Below, in pieces: positions 8,160 to 17,621 of a stretch of DNA of 64,000 nt. The first letter of the stretch is position 1. Every line of letters begins with the position of its first letter. Source of the stretch: Thermococcus barossii (GTDB taxonomy: Archaea; Methanobacteriota_B; Thermococci; Thermococcales; Thermococcaceae); NCBI RefSeq assembly GCF_002214465.1, contig NZ_CP015101.1, positions 627,013 through 691,012 of the forward strand. The letters run 5' to 3'. The notes under the pieces are model-generated. The model made no database searches and was not told where the DNA came from. It was given only the letters and a program-made list of their open reading frames with translations. The position numbers and the translations under genes are program-made.

Positions 8160-9764
8160 TCACTGATGAACAGCAAACCCCTCGACCACAAGGACGTCCA
8201 GCTCAGCGGCTCTAAAGGTTCCCAGCGCGTCCCCGGGAGAGCAGACTATAGGCTCGCCGTGCATATTGAAGCTCGTGTTGAGAACTGCCCCGAACCCGGT
8301 TCTACGCTCAAATGTCTTGATGGCGTCGTAGTAAACCGGATTGACTTCCTTCCTCACCGCCTGGGGCCTTGTAGTGCCATCAACGTGGACCACAGCTGGG
8401 GCGAGCTCTCCGAACTCCTCACTCGCGGTGTAGCTCATCGTCATAAACTCGTTTGGCAGGCCGTTGAGGTCTTCGAGGTATTCCCCTGCCTTCTCCCACA
8501 GCAGAGAGGGCGCGAATGGCTGAAAGACGTCGCGTTTTAAGGCCACGTTGAGTCTCTCCTTCACGCGCTCATCGCGGGGATCTGCCAGAATCGAGCGGTT
8601 CCCCAAGGCCCTCGGCCCGAACTCCATTCTCCCCTGGAAGAAGCCGACGAGTTTTCCCTCCACCAGTGCATCAGCAACGAAGCCGGCATCAACCTCCTCA
8701 AACTCGAGGCCTTCCCTCCTCAGGAACTCCTCAACTTCCCCTTTCCCATAGGCCGGCCCCAGGTAGACGTGCTCAAGCTTAAAGGGCCTCCATCTTCCGT
8801 CGAGCCTGTCCATCTGAGCTTTCACGAAGACCGCCGCACCGAAGGCCAAACCTCCATCGTCCATCGCCGGAAAGACCCAGAGATTATCGTCTCCAAAGAC
8901 GTGGCGGAGGATTGCGTTCGCCTTGACGTTCTGGGCGACCCCGCCGGCGTAGGCCAGAGGAAGACCCCTTCCCTTCAGCTTAAGTCCCAGCTCCTCGATG
9001 AGCATCTCAAGGTGCCTTTGAGCGCTGGCCGCTATCGCTATGGCCCTTCTCTGGAGCTCGCCGTCGAGCTTCCCGCGCTTCATCTGATTTGCTATCTCCC
9101 TCGCCTTTGAGAATGGATAGTGGAAGAACTCCGCCAGCCTTCTCGTCGCTTCCACACCGATGGCCTTGAGGTGGTTGTCGAAGCTCAGACCGTTCAGCTC
9201 GATTATCGAGCTCAAATCGTAGGCCGGCCTTCCATAGGCGGCCAAGCTCATTACTTTACCCTCGTGGCGCATCGGCCTGAAGCCGAGCAGTTCAGTAACT
9301 GACGCATAGAAGTCGCCGAGGGAGTCGAGGTAGGTGCTCTGTGCTATTCTCACCATCTCCCCGTCTCTCGCCACGTATATCGAGGAGCTTAGCCCGTCGC
9401 CGGCCGCGTCTATGCTTATAGCCAAAGCCTCTCGCCAGCCCGAGGTGTAGTAGGCCGAGGCCGAGTGGGCTAAATGATGCTCGACGAAGATGACTTTCCT
9501 CTTGAAGCCCGGACCAAAAACGGCTTTTAGATTTTCCTCAAGTTCCAGAAGGCGTTTCTGCTTCCTGAATATGCCCGCAACGGCGATGATTTCGACGTCG
9601 TCTGGATCTGCCCCTGCCATCCTCAGGACTTCCCTCACGCTCAGGAGGGGAAAACCCCTGTACTTCTTGACCCTGTTGAGCCTCTCCTCGTTAACGGCGA
9701 ATACCCCTTTCCCATCAATGAGTACCGCGCCAGCGTCGTGGCCGTCGTGGATTCCCAGAATCAT
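8160..9764 (-). CDS. NodU/TobZ-family carbamoyltransferase
   Basis: 534 residues. The N-terminal ASKHA-type domain begins ILGIHDGHDAGAVLI, includes FVEHHLAHSASAYY (metal-binding HxxxH-like motif), SIDAAGDG and AYAGGVAQNVKAN. The C-terminal domain has GFFQGRMEFGPRALGNRSILADPR. The family transfers carbamoyl from carbamoyl-phosphate through a carbamoyl-adenylate onto small molecules or sugars; the acceptor here is unknown. An ATG at 9779 is possible, but a TTTAAAAA box (9793-9786) puts the transcript start close to the ATG at 9764, fitting a leaderless mRNA, and family members begin there. Confidence 0.85.
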   Translation of the reverse strand: MILGIHDGHDAGAVLIDGKGVFAVNEERLNRVKKYRGFPLLSVREVLRMAGADPDDVEIIAVAGIFRKQKRLLELEENLKAVFGPGFKRKVIFVEHHLAHSASAYYTSGWREALAISIDAAGDGLSSSIYVARDGEMVRIAQSTYLDSLGDFYASVTELLGFRPMRHEGKVMSLAAYGRPAYDLSSIIELNGLSFDNHLKAIGVEATRRLAEFFHYPFSKAREIANQMKRGKLDGELQRRAIAIAASAQRHLEMLIEELGLKLKGRGLPLAYAGGVAQNVKANAILRHVFGDDNLWVFPAMDDGGLAFGAAVFVKAQMDRLDGRWRPFKLEHVYLGPAYGKGEVEEFLRREGLEFEEVDAGFVADALVEGKLVGFFQGRMEFGPRALGNRSILADPRDERVKERLNVALKRDVFQPFAPSLLWEKAGEYLEDLNGLPNEFMTMSYTASEEFGELAPAVVHVDGTTRPQAVRKEVNPVYYDAIKTFERRTGFGAVLNTSFNMHGEPIVCSPGDALGTFRAAELDVLVVEGFAVHQ

Positions 9765-9854
9765 GGTGGTGCATTCCATCTTCCTTTTTTAAACGTTGGG
9801 GAAGGGAAGAATTTAAAAATCCGAGCGAATGAATAGGTGTCCGGGGGTGAAACC

Positions 9855-10250
9855 ATGAAGAAGGTTGTTGCAATCCTGGCCCTTTTCCTCCTGGTGTTCG
9901 TCCCCTTCGCAGGAGCGGTGAGTGCTGCGACGTGGAGCTATGAGAGTTTTATCAAGCAATCGATGGCTTGGTACTATCTGTATCAGAGCAATGAAGACAA
10001 GTTCAAGGAGCTCTATAACCTCAGCGTCCAGATGAACGTCAGCAACGAGACCCTTTCACTCGCGATGGAGCTCTACAACAACGCAAGCGCCGAGTACAAC
10101 CAGGCCCTGACCTACGGGATCCCGCAGGAGAGCCGTACCCTCAGCTGGGTCGTTTTCAGCGTCCACATAAGAAAAGCCTACATTTACATGAGTCAGGCGG
10201 TTGAGCTTCTTGAAAAGGCACTCGCCCCGCTTGAGAATCAGACAGCCTGA
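9855..10250 (+). CDS. secreted helical protein of unknown function
   Basis: 131 residues starting with a clear signal peptide (KKVVAILALFLLVFVPFAGAVSA, cleavage expected after the second alanine-rich site). The mature part is helical and tyrosine-rich, with several NxS/T sequons that could be N-glycosylated. No family is recognised. GGGGTGA precedes the ATG at 9855, and ATTTAAAAAT at 9811-9820 is a promoter that faces away from the carbamoyltransferase promoter. It is followed by a T-rich end shared with the convergent ProRS gene. Confidence 0.7.
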   Translation: MKKVVAILALFLLVFVPFAGAVSAATWSYESFIKQSMAWYYLYQSNEDKFKELYNLSVQMNVSNETLSLAMELYNNASAEYNQALTYGIPQESRTLSWVVFSVHIRKAYIYMSQAVELLEKALAPLENQTA

Positions 10251-10275
10251 TTTTCTTTTATCCTCTTTTTGAAAA
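10251..10275 (+). terminator. T-rich terminator after the secreted protein gene
   Basis: TTTTCTTTTATCCTCTTTTT begins right after the stop, the usual form of an archaeal oligo-T terminator, with A-rich sequence following that can serve the convergent ProRS gene. Confidence 0.55.
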
Positions 10276-10293
10276 ATGCTAAAAGAAAAGTCA

Positions 10294-11742
10294 TCAGTAG
10301 GTCCTCGCGAACCTCGCGATGAACTTGGCCTCCCTGCCGCAGACGGGGCACTTCTTACCCTCGGGAGCTTCGGCCTTCTCCTCCGGGTAGGGAGTTCCGA
10401 GCATCTTGGCGTCGAGTATCTCCTCCATCTTGAGGCCGCACTCCTCATCACCGCACCAGGGGATTTCCACTACCCCGCGCCTGTCCTCAAAGACGGCCCT
10501 GGCCTCATCTATGGTCTCGACGCGCTTTATATGGCTCTCAAGGAACTCCCTGGCCCTGTTGTAAAGGTTCTCGTGAATCTCATCGAGGGTCTTCCTGACT
10601 TCGTCAACGATGGCATCACGTTCCACGGTGACCTTCTCAAGGGTATCGCGCCTCGCGAGAACCGCTTTCCTGCCTGCAACGTCCCTTGGGCCGACCTCTA
10701 TCCTGAGCGGAACGCCCTTCAGTTCCCAGTCGTAGAACTTCCTTCCGGGTCTTATGTCGCGCTCGTCAACGTAGACTCTGAGGCCACCCGTTCTTAGCTC
10801 CTCGGCAATTTCCCTCGCGTAGGCGAATACATCGGCCTCGGCGTCCTTCTTGGGAATCGGGACGATGACGACCTGTATGGGGGCTATCGTCGGGGGCAGG
10901 ACCATCCCCCTATCGTCGCCGTGTATAGCTATAACTGCCGCGAGGAGGCGCTCGCTCATTCCGAATGTGGTCTGGTGGACGAACTCATGCTCGCCGGTTT
11001 CCGTCTCGTACTGGATGTTGTAGGCTTTAGCGAAGTTCTGCCTGTAGTTGTGCATCGTCCCTATCTGGAGTGTCCTGCCGTCGGGCATCATAACCTCTGC
11101 ACCGAGGGAGTAGTAAGCACCGGGGAACTTGTCCCATTCGGGCCTCCTGGAGACTATGTACGGCAAGGCCAGGAACTTCGCAAGCCTGTCGAATATTTCG
11201 AGATCCTCCTTTATCTGCCTCTCGGCATCTTCAAAGCTGTCGTGGGCTGTGTGGGCTTCAAAAAATCTGCTTATCTCCCTGACACGGATTAGAGGCCTCG
11301 TGTGCTTGGTCTCGTAGCGGTAAACGTTAACTATCTGATAGATTTTAAACGGAAGATCCGCGTGAGAGCGTATCCAGAGGGAAAACATTGAGTACATGGC
11401 GGTCTCGCTCGTTGGTCGCAGAATGAGCCTGACGTCGAGGGGGTCATGACCCGCATGGGTGACCCAGAAGACCTCACCCTCGAAGCCGGCTATGTGCTCG
11501 GCCTCCTTCTGAAACTCGGTCTCAGGAATGAGGGCCGGGAACAAAACCTCCTCGTGGCCGGTTCTTCCCATCTCCGAGTGTATGAACCTCTCAATGTTCC
11601 TCATGATTTTCAATCCGTACGGGAGCCAGATGTTCATTCCCTTGACCGGATAGCGTTTGTCCTGGATTCCAGCCGTCTCGATCAGCTCGTTGTACCACTC
11701 GCTGAACTCCTCGCTCCACTTCTTCCTCTCCACCTTGCTCAT
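10294..11742 (-). CDS. proS: prolyl-tRNA synthetase
   Basis: 482 residues of the archaeal/eukaryal ProRS class IIa family. Seen are the class II motifs [13 protein letters not shown] and [15 protein letters not shown], the prolyl-binding [11 protein letters not shown], an anticodon-binding domain (about 290-390), and a C-terminal zinc-type domain ending in WCGDEECG and CPVCG and a terminal tyrosine, typical of archaeal enzymes. Function: charging tRNA-Pro. The ATG at 11742 follows AGGTGGTG; upstream is CTTAAAAAC as promoter. Confidence 0.95.
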   Translation of the reverse strand: MSKVERKKWSEEFSEWYNELIETAGIQDKRYPVKGMNIWLPYGLKIMRNIERFIHSEMGRTGHEEVLFPALIPETEFQKEAEHIAGFEGEVFWVTHAGHDPLDVRLILRPTSETAMYSMFSLWIRSHADLPFKIYQIVNVYRYETKHTRPLIRVREISRFFEAHTAHDSFEDAERQIKEDLEIFDRLAKFLALPYIVSRRPEWDKFPGAYYSLGAEVMMPDGRTLQIGTMHNYRQNFAKAYNIQYETETGEHEFVHQTTFGMSERLLAAVIAIHGDDRGMVLPPTIAPIQVVIVPIPKKDAEADVFAYAREIAEELRTGGLRVYVDERDIRPGRKFYDWELKGVPLRIEVGPRDVAGRKAVLARRDTLEKVTVERDAIVDEVRKTLDEIHENLYNRAREFLESHIKRVETIDEARAVFEDRRGVVEIPWCGDEECGLKMEEILDAKMLGTPYPEEKAEAPEGKKCPVCGREAKFIARFARTY

Positions 11743-11866
11743 CCACACCACCTAAAGGGAGAAACCGGAAAAGTTTTTAAGTTTTCCCGGTGGCGGCTCG
11801 GCCTTTTGACGAATTCCATCAAAAACCTTATTAGGTCCGTTTCGACAACCATCTTAAGGTGGTACC

Positions 11867-12868
11867 ATGAGGCCGAGGGTGGCCGTTCTTTTTAAAATGA
11901 AGAGCAAACCCGTTGAAGAGCTGAAAAAGTACGCGGACGTCGAGTTCATTCTCTATCCAAGCGTGGAGGAGCTGAAGGAAAGGATAGGGGAGTTCGATGG
12001 GGTGATAGTTTCCCCGCTCAATACGCTCCCCGGTGATGTCATCAAGAGAGCCGGGAGGCTGAAGGTGATAAGCTGCCACTCGGCAGGCTACGATCACGTT
12101 GACGTTGAGGCGGCAACGAGGAAGGGAATATACGTGACCAAAGTGGCGGGAGTTCTCAGCGAGGCCGTTGCCGAGTTCGCCGTCGGCCTTACCATAGCAC
12201 TCCTCAGGAAGATAGCCTACGCCGACAGGTTCATTCGCTCCGGAAAGTGGGACTCCCACAGAACGGTGTGGGGTGGTTTCAAGGAGATAGAGACCCTCTA
12301 CGGCAAAAGGGTCGGAATCCTCGGTATGGGAGCGATAGGAAAAGCTATAGCCCGGAGAATGAAGGCGATGGGGACGGAGATATTCTACTGGTCGCGGTCG
12401 AGGAAGCCCGATATAGAGGAGGAAGTCGGTGCAAGGTACCTCCCGCTCGACGACGTCCTGAGGGAGAGCGAGGTCGTTATCTTAGCCCTCCCGGCCACGA
12501 GAGAAACCTATCACATCATCAACGAGGAAAGGCTGGAACTCCTCGAAGGCAAATACCTCGTCAACATCGGGCGTGGAACGCTCGTTGATGAGAACGCCAT
12601 CATGAAAGCCCTCAAGGAAGGGAAACTGAAGGGGTACGCGACGGATGTATTCGAGAACGAGCCAGTGCAGGAGCACGAACTCTTCAAGCACGAGTGGGAG
12701 ACGGTTCTAACGCCCCACTACGCCGGTTTGAGTAAGGAGGCCATGGAGGACATGGGCTTCCAGGCGGTGAGGAACCTCCTGGCTGTTCTCAGGGGTGAGG
12801 TCCCGGAGACGCTCGTGAACAGGGAGGTTCTCAAGATACGCCCACCCGAGAAGGTTAAGATGCTCTGA
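11867..12868 (+). CDS. D-isomer-specific 2-hydroxyacid dehydrogenase
   Basis: 333 residues with the Rossmann motif GILGMGAIGKAIARR (about 150-164) and the catalytic set of the family: Arg in NIGRGTLVDE, Glu in DVFENEP and His in LTPHYAG. Such enzymes reduce 2-oxoacids (glyoxylate, hydroxypyruvate) with NAD(P)H. The sequence differs enough from Pyrococcus glyoxylate reductase that the substrate is left open. It begins after GGTGGT, and the M42 peptidase gene begins ten bases after its stop, so the two are probably co-transcribed. Confidence 0.85.
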   Translation: MRPRVAVLFKMKSKPVEELKKYADVEFILYPSVEELKERIGEFDGVIVSPLNTLPGDVIKRAGRLKVISCHSAGYDHVDVEAATRKGIYVTKVAGVLSEAVAEFAVGLTIALLRKIAYADRFIRSGKWDSHRTVWGGFKEIETLYGKRVGILGMGAIGKAIARRMKAMGTEIFYWSRSRKPDIEEEVGARYLPLDDVLRESEVVILALPATRETYHIINEERLELLEGKYLVNIGRGTLVDENAIMKALKEGKLKGYATDVFENEPVQEHELFKHEWETVLTPHYAGLSKEAMEDMGFQAVRNLLAVLRGEVPETLVNREVLKIRPPEKVKML

Positions 12869-12877
12869 GGTGGTAGC

Positions 12878-13873
12878 ATGCTCGTCGATGAGCTGAGGGA
12901 AATCACCCGGATTCCGGGGATTTCCGGCTACGAGGAAAAGGTCAGGGAGAAGATTGCGGAGTGGGTCGAGCCGTACGCCGACTACACCGTCGATACCATT
13001 GGAAACCTGCTCGTCGAGCTCGGCGAGGGCGAGCTAAAGGCCATCTTCATGGCCCACATGGACGAGATAGGGCTTCTCGTGACGGGTATAAGGCCTGACG
13101 GAAAGCTGACCTTCAGGAAAATCGGCGGCATAGACGACAGACTGCTCTACGGCAGACACCTCGACGTGGTAACCGAGAGCGGGAAGCTCGACGGCGTCAT
13201 TGGCGCCCTTCCGGTGCACCTCAACCTTGAACGGAAGTTCGACACCGTTCCATGGAGCAAGCTCGCCATAGACATCGGGGCTGAAAGCAGAGAAGAGGCT
13301 GAATCACTCGGCGTTAAGGTTCTCGACTACGCGGTCTTCAAAAAGCACTTCGCGGTTCTTAACGGCCGCTACGTCTCCACCCGCTCCCTCGATGACCGCT
13401 TTGGGGTCGTTGCCCTCGTGGAGGCGATAAAGGACCTCGTTGACCACGACCTCGACGGGCGCTTCATCTTCGCCTTCACGGTCCAGGAGGAGGTCGGCCT
13501 CAAGGGCGCCCGCTTTTTGGCGGAGCGTTACACTCCGAGATACGCCTTTGCCGTCGATTCCTTCGCCTGCTGCGGTGAGCTTACGGGTAACGTTCGCCTC
13601 GGCGGGGGAGCAGTGATAAGGGCCGTGGACAACTCGGCCATCTACACGAGGAGGCTCGCCAGAAAGGTCACGGAAATAGCGTCGAGGAACGGGATTCCCC
13701 TCCAGATTGGCGTAACCGGCGGTGGAACCGACGCCTCGGTCTTCCAGGGGAAGAGCGAAGTCCTCGCCCTGAGCGTGCCCATAAAGTATCTCCACAGCGA
13801 GGTGGAGACCCTTCACCTCGGAGACCTTGAGGCCCTGACAAAGCTCATAGAGGCTATTGCCTTCGAACTGTGA
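12878..13873 (+). CDS. M42 (TET-like) aminopeptidase
   Basis: 331 residues of peptidase family M42. The metal ligands and catalytic residues are visible: AHMDEIG, STRSLDDRFG, TVQEEVGLKGA, AVDSFACC and the C-terminal YLHSEVETLH. Family members from Thermococcales assemble into 12-subunit tetrahedral TET particles that trim peptides to amino acids in the cytoplasm. The GGGTDAS motif matches TET peptidases; which TET type (acidic, neutral or basic specificity) it is cannot be read safely. A good GAGGTGGT site precedes the ATG. Confidence 0.88.
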   Translation: MLVDELREITRIPGISGYEEKVREKIAEWVEPYADYTVDTIGNLLVELGEGELKAIFMAHMDEIGLLVTGIRPDGKLTFRKIGGIDDRLLYGRHLDVVTESGKLDGVIGALPVHLNLERKFDTVPWSKLAIDIGAESREEAESLGVKVLDYAVFKKHFAVLNGRYVSTRSLDDRFGVVALVEAIKDLVDHDLDGRFIFAFTVQEEVGLKGARFLAERYTPRYAFAVDSFACCGELTGNVRLGGGAVIRAVDNSAIYTRRLARKVTEIASRNGIPLQIGVTGGGTDASVFQGKSEVLALSVPIKYLHSEVETLHLGDLEALTKLIEAIAFEL

Positions 13874-13901
13874 GTGTTTAATCAATGACGGAGGTGATTC
13901 C

Positions 13902-14666
13902 TTGTTCAAATACTTCTCCTACTTCGCAGTCGGGATATTCATCGGCATCCTCGCGGCGCTCTTTGGCCTCGGCGGGGGCTTCCTGATAGTTCCAACTCTC
14001 AACTTCCTCGGCGTTGAGATACATCACGCGGTGGGAACCTCAAGCGCCGCGGTGGTCTTTACATCCCTCAGCTCCGCCTTAGCTTACTCAAGACAGGGGA
14101 GGATACACTACAAGGCCGGCTTCCTGCTGGCTTCAACGGCCGTGATAGGGGCCTACATCGGTGCGTGGTTCACGAGTTTCATAAGCCCCGCCCAGCTGAA
14201 GGTCATCTTTGGCCTTGCCTTAATCGTCGTTGCCGTCAGGATATACCGCAAGAAAACTGCCGAGCCGACTGAGATCATGCTGAAAGACGTGGAGATCGAC
14301 TACAGGCTCGTTCCCCTCGGCGGCTTCTTCGCGGGAATAGCCAGCGGTCTGCTCGGCGTCGGCGGGGGCATAATCAACGTGCCGTTTCTCACATACCTTG
14401 GACTGCCGATTCACTACGCCGTGGCAACGTCAAGCTTCGCGATAGTCTTTACCGCAACCGCTGGAGCGCTCAAACACTACGCGATGGGCAACGTGGAGGC
14501 GCAGTGGCTGGTTCTTCTCGTCCCGGGGCTTATAATTGGGGCCCAGCTCGGTGCGAGGATAGCAAAGAGAACACGGGCGAGCAGTCTAAAGAAGGCCTTC
14601 GCCGTTGTCATGGGGCTCTTGGCCCTGAGAATGATCCTCAAGGGACTCGGCTTTCCGATTCCCTGA
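13902..14666 (+). CDS. TauE/SafE-family permease, copy 1
   Basis: 254 residues with about eight membrane helices arranged as two repeats. Each repeat starts with the glycine signature of the family: ALFGLGGGFLIVPTL and GLLGVGGGIINVPFL. The family exports or imports sulfite, sulfonates or sulfoacetate; the substrate is not known for archaeal members. It uses a TTG at 13902, well placed behind GGAGGTGA; upstream in-frame codons overlap the peptidase gene. A second copy lies at 15259, with a convergent membrane-protein gene between them. Confidence 0.85.
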   Translation: MFKYFSYFAVGIFIGILAALFGLGGGFLIVPTLNFLGVEIHHAVGTSSAAVVFTSLSSALAYSRQGRIHYKAGFLLASTAVIGAYIGAWFTSFISPAQLKVIFGLALIVVAVRIYRKKTAEPTEIMLKDVEIDYRLVPLGGFFAGIASGLLGVGGGIINVPFLTYLGLPIHYAVATSSFAIVFTATAGALKHYAMGNVEAQWLVLLVPGLIIGAQLGARIAKRTRASSLKKAFAVVMGLLALRMILKGLGFPIP

Positions 14667-15162
14667 GTTTTTCTTTCCTTCTTTCAACGAGGAGGGAAGC
14701 CCCGAGAAGTACTGCCACCGCGATTAGAACCAGCCACGCGATAACCAGCGGGCGGTCGTAGGGGTAGTACAGCTTCCCGATTAGGGCATAGACAAGGGAG
14801 GACGGGAGCAGCATCAGGGAGAGGACGAACCCGATTATGCCCCCAATAACAAAGGACACAAAGTTTCCGCTGCCGTAGCCCATCTCCCCGTCGATGGCGA
14901 GCTCCGCGCTATACCCGACCACCACGGTCAGAACCAGGACAACGGCGGAGAGAATGAGATTCGCCGAGCCAAGTTTTTTCCTTCCCCACTCGTACAGGCC
15001 GTAGGCGAGAACCAGAAGCAACCCGCCGGCTGAGGAACCGAGCCACACCGAGAGGTCCTTGTAAAAGCCATATGGAGCGTCCCAGTTGGCGAAGGCTATA
15101 GAACCCGGCTGGGTCACCACGAATGCAAGGACCACCAGGAGCCAGTACCTTTTCCAGCCCAT
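14638..15162 (-). CDS. membrane protein of unknown function
   Basis: 174 residues with four to five hydrophobic helices and a charged C-terminal tail. Its 3' end overlaps that of TauE copy 1 by 29 bases in convergent orientation. The ATG at 15162 follows GGGAGG; an ATG at 15177 is also in frame. AATTTAAACC just upstream would start the transcript between the two, which favours the inner start. No family recognised. Sandwiched by two TauE/SafE genes, it might be a partner of them, but nothing in it shows this. Confidence 0.6.
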   Translation of the reverse strand: MGWKRYWLLVVLAFVVTQPGSIAFANWDAPYGFYKDLSVWLGSSAGGLLLVLAYGLYEWGRKKLGSANLILSAVVLVLTVVVGYSAELAIDGEMGYGSGNFVSFVIGGIIGFVLSLMLLPSSLVYALIGKLYYPYDRPLVIAWLVLIAVAVLLGASLLVERRKEKLRESESRVP

Positions 15163-15217
15163 CGTCCTCCCAATCATTAACGACTCCGAGGTTTAAATTC
15201 CTGACGGAGTGCCGGCC

Positions 15218-15232
15218 AAAATATATAAACCC
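15218..15232 (+). promoter_or_regulatory. TATA/BRE promoter of TauE/SafE copy 2
   Basis: AAAATATATAAACC, a strong TATA box about 34 bases before the ATG at 15259, leaving a leader of roughly nine bases. The facing gene at 15162 has its own AATTTAAACC, so the two promoters are back to back. Confidence 0.7.
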
Positions 15233-15258
15233 CACCGGTAATACCGGCCCGATGCGGA

Positions 15259-16008
15259 ATGCTTAACCCGGTGATGGCGGTTTTAATCGGCGCACTCATA
15301 GGCACGGTGGCAGGCCTCTTCGGGGTTGGGGGAGGCTTCCTAATAGTTCCTTCACTGGTGTTCCTGGGACTGCCCATCCACCTGGCCATTGGAACGAGTC
15401 TCGCGTGCATAACGATAAGCTCCCTCTCATCGGCCTACGCCCACATCCGGGCCGGCAGGGTCCTCTACCGTGTGGCCTTTTTGAAGGAGGTCTTTTCGAT
15501 CCCCGCGGCGATGGTGGGGGCGTACCTCTCCGGAATGCTGAACCCAAACGTCCTGGAGGCAGTGTTTGGAGTTCTCCTGATGTACGTTGCCTATGCATTC
15601 GTCAGGAGGAACTCCGTGAGGGCCCGCGGCGACTTGAGGATAGACTACCGGAAGGTTCCACTTATAGGCGCCCTCTCCGGCCTGACCTCAGGACTTCTTG
15701 GAGTCAGTGGCGGCATACTGAACGTCCCGCTCTTTCACACCCTCGCGGGTCTCCCGGTGAACTACGCCGTTGGAACGTCCAGCCTCGCGCTCTTCTTCAC
15801 GGCCCTCGTGGGAACGGCCACCCACTACACCCTGGGCCAGGTGGACGTCGAGACCGCCCTGCTTCTCTCGCCCGGCCTCATAATCGGCGCCGCCCTTGGC
15901 GCCAGGCTCGTTCCGAGGCTGCACCCGCGGAGGTTCAAGCTTCTGTTTTCGGCACTCCTCGTGCTGGTCGCGATAAGACTCCTCCTCCGGGCACTCAAAG
16001 GTTTTTAA
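15259..16008 (+). CDS. TauE/SafE-family permease, copy 2
   Basis: 249 residues, eight predicted membrane helices, with the two family signatures GLFGVGGGFLIVPSL and GLLGVSGGILNVPLF. It is clearly a paralogue of the protein at 13902, sharing the order of motifs but diverged in most positions, so an old duplication rather than a recent one. Likely an exporter or importer of a sulfur-containing anion. The second repeat has Ser in place of a glycine in the signature (GVSGG), a small departure worth noting. Confidence 0.85.
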   Translation: MLNPVMAVLIGALIGTVAGLFGVGGGFLIVPSLVFLGLPIHLAIGTSLACITISSLSSAYAHIRAGRVLYRVAFLKEVFSIPAAMVGAYLSGMLNPNVLEAVFGVLLMYVAYAFVRRNSVRARGDLRIDYRKVPLIGALSGLTSGLLGVSGGILNVPLFHTLAGLPVNYAVGTSSLALFFTALVGTATHYTLGQVDVETALLLSPGLIIGAALGARLVPRLHPRRFKLLFSALLVLVAIRLLLRALKGF

Positions 16009-16038
16009 CCATACCCACCAACTTCCTCCGGTGAGAAA

Positions 16039-16320
16039 ATGAAGGAGCTCTTCGAGAAGGTCAAGGAAGAATACGGTGTTGAGATAGCCGATGAAAACGA
16101 CATGAGTGGCGCCTGGAAGCTGGTGGAGATGCTCAAGGAGAAGGGCTGGGTCGTTTACATCATCACCGCGAGAGGCCGCGAGCAGGTGGATGCCTGGCAC
16201 CCAAGCTATGGAAGCCTGTACGCCCAGTTCGGCGAGATACCCCACTTTGAAAGCGTGGTGGAGGGTATATGCCTGACTGCGCTCCATGTAAGGGAGCTTG
16301 AGAAGAATGGAACGCTTTGA
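16039..16320 (+). CDS. small conserved-looking protein of unknown function
   Basis: 93 residues, acidic, mixed alpha/beta, starting after GGTGAG. It contains GAWKLVEMLKEKGWVVYIITARG and a C-terminal ICLTALHVRELEK helix. The layout weakly recalls small 'phage ABA sandwich'-type proteins (Trp/Gly core, then a C-terminal Ala-Leu helix), but I cannot confirm this by eye. It follows TauE copy 2 by 30 bases and could share its transcript. Confidence 0.6.
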   Translation: MKELFEKVKEEYGVEIADENDMSGAWKLVEMLKEKGWVVYIITARGREQVDAWHPSYGSLYAQFGEIPHFESVVEGICLTALHVRELEKNGTL

Positions 16321-16381
16321 AACGTTCGTTCCATCGGATTCCTCAAATAACTCTAGCGCCTAGCCTTCATCGGTGATGTCC

Positions 16382-17587
16382 ATGGGAGATGCAAAGTTCG
16401 GGGCACTGGCCCTGGCAATGCTGCTGCTTGGGAGCATAATACCGCTGGGTCTGGCAGAGGGCAACAACACCACCGGCTCGTACACCGGAGCGCTTGACAA
16501 CAGCACGAGGGAGATCATGATAGCGGGCCAGTTGATTGACCAGCTTCAGAGACTGAGCAAATTTGCCGAGGAGAAGATTGAGCCCATAAAGGACAGGCTG
16601 CCCGAGAACTCCACCATACTCGTTCATTATGAGCTGGCGGAGGACTACAGGGATAAAGCCATTAGCGAGTATGAGGCTGGAGAATACTACGACTCGATAC
16701 TGGACAGCTTAACGGCTATGCACCACTACAAGGTTGCCCTCTCGGCGCTTAAGGAGGCCAAGGAGAAGGTTCAGGACGTGAGGGAACGCATTAAGATTGA
16801 AATCGAGCGCATGACGGAGTACTTCCGGTTCGTTGAGAGGACCATAAGACTCGCCGAAAACCAGGGAATAGACGTGAGCAATCTAACCAGGCTTTACAAC
16901 GAGACCAGGGACGCATACAAGACAGTCCTTGATGACCTCAAAGCTGGGGACTACGAGAAGGCGAAGGCCGACTATGAAACAGCCAAGGAGAAAAAGGCAC
17001 TCCTCGATGAGGAACTGAGGAGGGTCAGGGAAGAGCTTGCCTACGCGAACGCGGATAAGATAGTCCGGGACTTCCTCCTCAAAGGCGAGAAGGGTATGGA
17101 GATAGCCCAGCGGGCGATCGAAAAGGGACAGGAAAACGGTTATAACATGACCGAGCTCCAGGAGAGGCTCGACACCTTCAGGGAAGTGTACGACGAGGTG
17201 AAGGCCCTCGCCGATGAGGGCAGGTGGGAGGACGCTTTGAACGTCATGAAGGAGAACAGGGAAACTATAGTCGAATTCCACAACGCCGTTGGTTTCGTGC
17301 TCAGAAAGGCCCGCGAGAGGGAGCTTGAGGAGAAGCTAAAGGACGTACGCGCTTTCCTCAGGGAGATGAACGGCAGAATCCAGAGGGATTCCAAAGCTCT
17401 CAGGGAGCTCGGTAGGGAAGGCGTCGACACGACCCGCGCAGAGATTCAGCTGAGGGTGGCCGCCCAGGAGCTGAGGATAGGGGTCGAGCTCCTCAGGCAG
17501 GGAAGGCCGCTCCAGGCAAAGGCGCACTTCGCGATAGCACTGGACATGCTTCACAGGGTCGACGAGTTCATACTCGCCCACTCCTGA
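16382..17587 (+). CDS. secreted long helical (coiled-coil) protein
   Basis: 401 residues. An N-terminal signal peptide (hydrophobic core ALALAMLLLGSIIPLGLA) is followed by an Asn/Thr-rich linker with NxT sequons and then about 360 residues of charged amphipathic helix with repeated units of the form (Y/L)xxAxxxYExAKE, as in antiparallel helical bundles. No enzyme motif. GGTGAT precedes the ATG at 16382. The membrane-anchored HTH gene starts 34 bases later, so they form a likely pair of an exported helical protein and a membrane regulator. Confidence 0.7.
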   Translation: MGDAKFGALALAMLLLGSIIPLGLAEGNNTTGSYTGALDNSTREIMIAGQLIDQLQRLSKFAEEKIEPIKDRLPENSTILVHYELAEDYRDKAISEYEAGEYYDSILDSLTAMHHYKVALSALKEAKEKVQDVRERIKIEIERMTEYFRFVERTIRLAENQGIDVSNLTRLYNETRDAYKTVLDDLKAGDYEKAKADYETAKEKKALLDEELRRVREELAYANADKIVRDFLLKGEKGMEIAQRAIEKGQENGYNMTELQERLDTFREVYDEVKALADEGRWEDALNVMKENRETIVEFHNAVGFVLRKARERELEEKLKDVRAFLREMNGRIQRDSKALRELGREGVDTTRAEIQLRVAAQELRIGVELLRQGRPLQAKAHFAIALDMLHRVDEFILAHS

Positions 17588-17621
17588 ACCTTTTCCTTTT
17601 TCACCATGGAGGGATGCTTAA

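Noticed and set aside
8120-8175. GATGTTCATCG...CTGA...CTGATGAAC as a third C/D sRNA
   Set aside because: Boxes are in the wrong order and distance (no C box 11-15 bases before a CTGA), and the part after 8160 is carbamoyltransferase coding sequence.
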